Origin: Hymenobacter sp. IS2118
Lineage (GTDB): Bacteria; Bacteroidota; Bacteroidia; Cytophagales; Hymenobacteraceae
Direction of reading: 5' to 3'
DNA: 32,300 bases
Assembly (NCBI RefSeq): GCF_000715495.1
Contig: NZ_JNLX01000124.1
Span: 1-32,300 of the forward strand
Part shown: positions 30,232 through 32,300 of the stretch, piece by piece
Position numbering within the stretch: the stretch's first letter is position 1
Layout: every line of letters begins with the position of its first letter
The notes under the pieces: model-generated
Database searches by the model: none
Told to the model about the DNA's origin: nothing
What the model saw: only the letters and a program-made list of their open reading frames with translations
Made by a program: the position numbers and the translations under genes

Positions 30232-31392
30232 CTACTTGAGGATTTCCCGCGAAATCACAATTTTCTGAATCTCCGAAGTGCCTTCGTAAATCTGCGTGAT
30301 TTTAGCATCGCGCATGAACCTCTCCACGTGGTACTCCTTCACGAAACCGTAGCCGCCGTGAATCTGCACGGCTTCCACAGCCGAATCCATGGCCACTTTG
30401 GAAGCGAACAGCTTGGCCATGGCGCCGGATTTGGCGTAGTCGGCGTGGTTGTCTTTGTCGGCAGCGGCCTGCAGGCAAAGCAGGCGGGCGGCGTCGATGT
30501 TGGTGGCCATGTCGGCCAGCTTGAATTGAATGGCCTGGTGCTTGGCAATTTCTACTCCAAATGCCTTGCGCTCCTTGGCGTATTTCAGGCTGAGCTCCAG
30601 CGAGCCGGAGGCGATGCCGAGCGCCTGCGCGGCAATGCCGATGCGGCCGCCAGCCAGCACCTGCATGGCGAACTTAAAGCCGAAGCCGTCGTCGCCGATG
30701 CGGTTCTCCTTGGGCACCTGCACGTCGGTGAACATCAGCGAGCAGGTGTCGGAGCCGCGGATGCCGAGCTTGTTCTCCTTGGGGCCCTGGATGAAGCCGG
30801 GCATGTCCTTGTCTACGATGAGGACGTTGATGCCGCGGTGCTTCAGCTCGGGGTTGGTTTGAGCGATGACGAGGTAAACCGAGGCGGTGGTGCCGTTGGT
30901 AATCCAGTTCTTGGTGCCGTTCAGCAGGTAATGGTCGCCCATGTCCTCGGCGGTGGTGCGCTGGCTGGTGGCGTCGGAGCCGGCTTCGGGCTCACTTAGC
31001 GCGAAGGCGCCGATGATTTCGCCCGAGCACAGGTGGGGCAGGTACTTCTGCTTCTGCTCCTCGGTGCCGTACTGCTCCAGACCCCAGCACACCAGCGAAT
31101 TGTTCACGCTCATAATAACCGAGCAGGAGGCATCAACCTTACTGATTTCCTCCATCGCCAGCACGTAGCTCACGGTGTCGAGGCCGCTGCCGCCGTATTC
31201 GGGGCTCACCATCATGCCCATGAAGCCCAGCTCGCCCATCTTTTTAACTTGCGCGGCGGGGAATTTCTGGTGCTCATCGCGCTCGATGACGCCGGCCCAC
31301 AGCTCACTCTGGGCAAAATCACGGGCGGCGTCGCGCACGGCCAGCTGCTCTTCGGTCAGCTGATAAATATTAGTGGAAGTGGCGGTTTGCAT
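30232..31392 (-). CDS. Acyl-CoA dehydrogenase (short/medium-chain type)
   Basis: This 386-residue flavoenzyme has the three-domain acyl-CoA dehydrogenase fold. Visible marks are the FAD/substrate segment AFALSEPEAGSD (129-140), WITNG (163-167), the helical domain with RIGIAAQALGIASGSL, the flavin-binding QIHGGYGF (343-350) and the catalytic base Glu370 in QIYEGTSEIQ. The position of this Glu places it with butyryl-, short-chain and 2-methyl-branched-type enzymes rather than isovaleryl-CoA or long-chain dehydrogenase. It introduces the trans-2,3 double bond in beta-oxidation or branched-chain amino-acid catabolism and passes electrons to ETF. ATG at 31392 is the start; a TTG 33 bases upstream lies inside the promoter box and is rejected. 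Confidence 0.95.
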   Translation of the reverse strand: MQTATSTNIYQLTEEQLAVRDAARDFAQSELWAGVIERDEHQKFPAAQVKKMGELGFMGMMVSPEYGGSGLDTVSYVLAMEEISKVDASCSVIMSVNNSLVCWGLEQYGTEEQKQKYLPHLCSGEIIGAFALSEPEAGSDATSQRTTAEDMGDHYLLNGTKNWITNGTTASVYLVIAQTNPELKHRGINVLIVDKDMPGFIQGPKENKLGIRGSDTCSLMFTDVQVPKENRIGDDGFGFKFAMQVLAGGRIGIAAQALGIASGSLELSLKYAKERKAFGVEIAKHQAIQFKLADMATNIDAARLLCLQAAADKDNHADYAKSGAMAKLFASKVAMDSAVEAVQIHGGYGFVKEYHVERFMRDAKITQIYEGTSEIQKIVISREILK

Positions 31393-31422
31393 GGACGGGG
31401 TGGGAAAATGGATTAATTGAGA

Positions 31423-31453
31423 CAAAAGTACGGCCGGAGCGCGGGGCGGGCAA
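31423..31453 (-). promoter_or_regulatory. Promoter of the acyl-CoA dehydrogenase gene
   Basis: On the minus strand, TTG (31453-31451) is followed after 20 bases by TACTTTTG (31430-31423), an exact TAnnTTTG match. Transcription would start near 31416, about 25 bases before the ATG. The spacing equals that of the promoter at 20952-20984. Confidence 0.75.
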
Positions 31454-31539
31454 GGCGCCCGGCCAGGCGGGCCAGTGGATGTTCAACAATTGGAACAGCA
31501 AAAATACTAACGGGTTGCAAGGAATTATGCCGCTCCCTA

Positions 31540-32300
31540 GGGCGTGAGGACAATAAGAAATCAGCTATATGTTTACTGCTTATTTACTTTTCAGCATGCG
31601 CCGTCACGAAATTTCTGATGCTACCTGGGCCCTGGTTGCCCCGCACCTCTCCGGCAAGGCCGCCGATGGCGGGGCGACGGCCGTCGATAACCGGCTGTTT
31701 TTCAACGCTGTGGTGTGGATAATGCGCACCGGCTGCCCGTGGGCCGACCTGCCCGAACGCTTCGGCAAGTCCGACACGGCCCGCAAACGCTTCCGCCGGC
31801 TGGCCGAAAAAGGCGTCTGGCGCCGCCTTTTCCAGGTCGTCCAAGCGCCGGAGCTGGACTGGGTGCTGCTCGACTCGACCATCGTGCGGGCGCACCAGCA
31901 CGCGGCGGGCCAAAAAAAAGCGACGCTCAGACCGAGTGCCTCGGCCGCAGCCGGGGCGGGATGAGCACCAAAATTCACGCCTGCGTCGAGTCGCTGGGCA
32001 ACGCGGTGCGCCTGCTCGCCACCCCCGGCCAGGCCGGCGACAGCCCGCAGGCGCTGCCCCTGCTCGACGGCCTCGACGTGGGCCAGGTAGTGGCCGACAC
32101 GGCCTACGACAGCGACCAAACCCGCGCCTATTGCGCTCAACGCGGTATTCAAGCCGTCATCCCCAGCCACCCCAACCGCACCCAACCGCTGCCCCTGGAC
32201 GAGAATGCCTACCGCGACCGCAACAAAATCGAACGCTTTTTCGGACGCATGAAGCAGTATCGCCGCTTGGCCACCCGCTACGAGAAGACCATCGTTTCCT
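31540..32300 (+). mobile_element. IS5-family insertion sequence, left part, cut by the window edge
   Basis: This second IS5-family element is not a copy of the one at the left edge: its transposase sequence and layout differ. The left boundary is not certain; it should lie between the dehydrogenase promoter (31453) and the transposase start (31596), and GGCGTGAGGACAATAAG near 31540 is a candidate terminal repeat. The right end lies outside the window. Confidence 0.7.
31596..32300 (+). CDS. IS5-family transposase made by -1 programmed frameshifting, C-terminus cut by the window edge
   Basis: The first frame (31596-31964) starts MRRHEISDATWALVAPHLSG and carries the first catalytic Asp (LLDSTIVRAHQHAAG). 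At 31912-31919 eight A residues follow; A-AAA-AAA in this phase is a standard -1 slippery site. After a -1 shift the protein continues SDAQTECLGRSRGGMSTKIH, then VVADTAYDSDQTRAY (second Asp) and IERFFGRMKQYRRLA (Glu). This domain order is standard for IS5 elements that use two overlapping frames. The second frame stays open to base 32300, so the enzyme is probably intact except for the cut end. Without the shift only about 122 residues would be made. Confidence 0.9.

Noticed and set aside
30328..30999. 223-codon plus-strand frame opposite the acyl-CoA dehydrogenase
   Set aside because: Antisense shadow of a clearly recognised enzyme gene.
31393..31425. TTG start at 31425 for the acyl-CoA dehydrogenase
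   Set aside because: It lies inside the TACTTTTG promoter box; ATG at 31392 leaves a normal leader and matches family length.

Overview
The window looks like chromosomal DNA of a high-GC member of the Bacteroidota, most likely Hymenobacter or a close relative. Supporting signs are a Bacteroidota-type ClpP, a type IX secretion (T9SS) C-terminal sorting domain, a DUF4286 protein, promoters of the TTG-N20-TAnnTTTG type, and a general lack of Shine-Dalgarno sequences. The genus is inferred from overall resemblance and was not tested by a search.

Layout. Both edges are cut IS5-family insertion sequences. The left one (1-700) is inserted in the 5' part of clpP. Next come a secreted erythromycin-esterase-like fusion protein (1459-4017), a periplasmic metallo-beta-lactamase-fold protein (minus strand) and a divergent MFS transporter, separated by a MITE-like element that carries a REP-like palindrome. 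From 6645 to 10455 lie small or housekeeping genes: a secreted coiled-coil protein, a DUF6526-like protein, a DUF4286 protein, a TesA-like SGNH hydrolase, a DUF72 (YecE) protein and a scramblase/LURP-one-like protein.

The functional core is 10625-19247: an OmpR-type response regulator, its histidine kinase, a small membrane protein, and a complete tripartite RND efflux system (adaptor, HAE1 pump, TolC-like outer-membrane factor). An operator of four TTCTCA/TTCTTA direct repeats with 10-11 bp spacing precedes the efflux operon. A second copy of the operator and promoter (35 of 46 bases identical) precedes a decayed 5-hydroxyisourate hydrolase gene and a META-domain lipoprotein at 21145-21948. 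This suggests one regulon driven by the adjacent two-component system.

The remainder holds a T9SS-exported repeat protein, RlpA with a SPOR domain, a penicillin-acylase-family hydrolase, a small membrane protein, an NlpC/P60 peptidase, a small HELVH-motif protein, a low-complexity membrane protein, an AraC-family regulator, an acyl-CoA dehydrogenase, and a second IS5-family element whose transposase needs a -1 frameshift. No tRNA, rRNA or CRISPR was seen.

The most unusual structural theme is a set of intergenic short-unit repeat arrays (about 7605-7740, 8874-8908, 11307-11496, 14441-14555, 29081-29151). Four of the five are inverted, so they form long hairpins. Most use a different repeat unit. 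They begin at or overlap a stop codon, and the three lying between collinear genes run to within about 3-9 bases of the next start codon.
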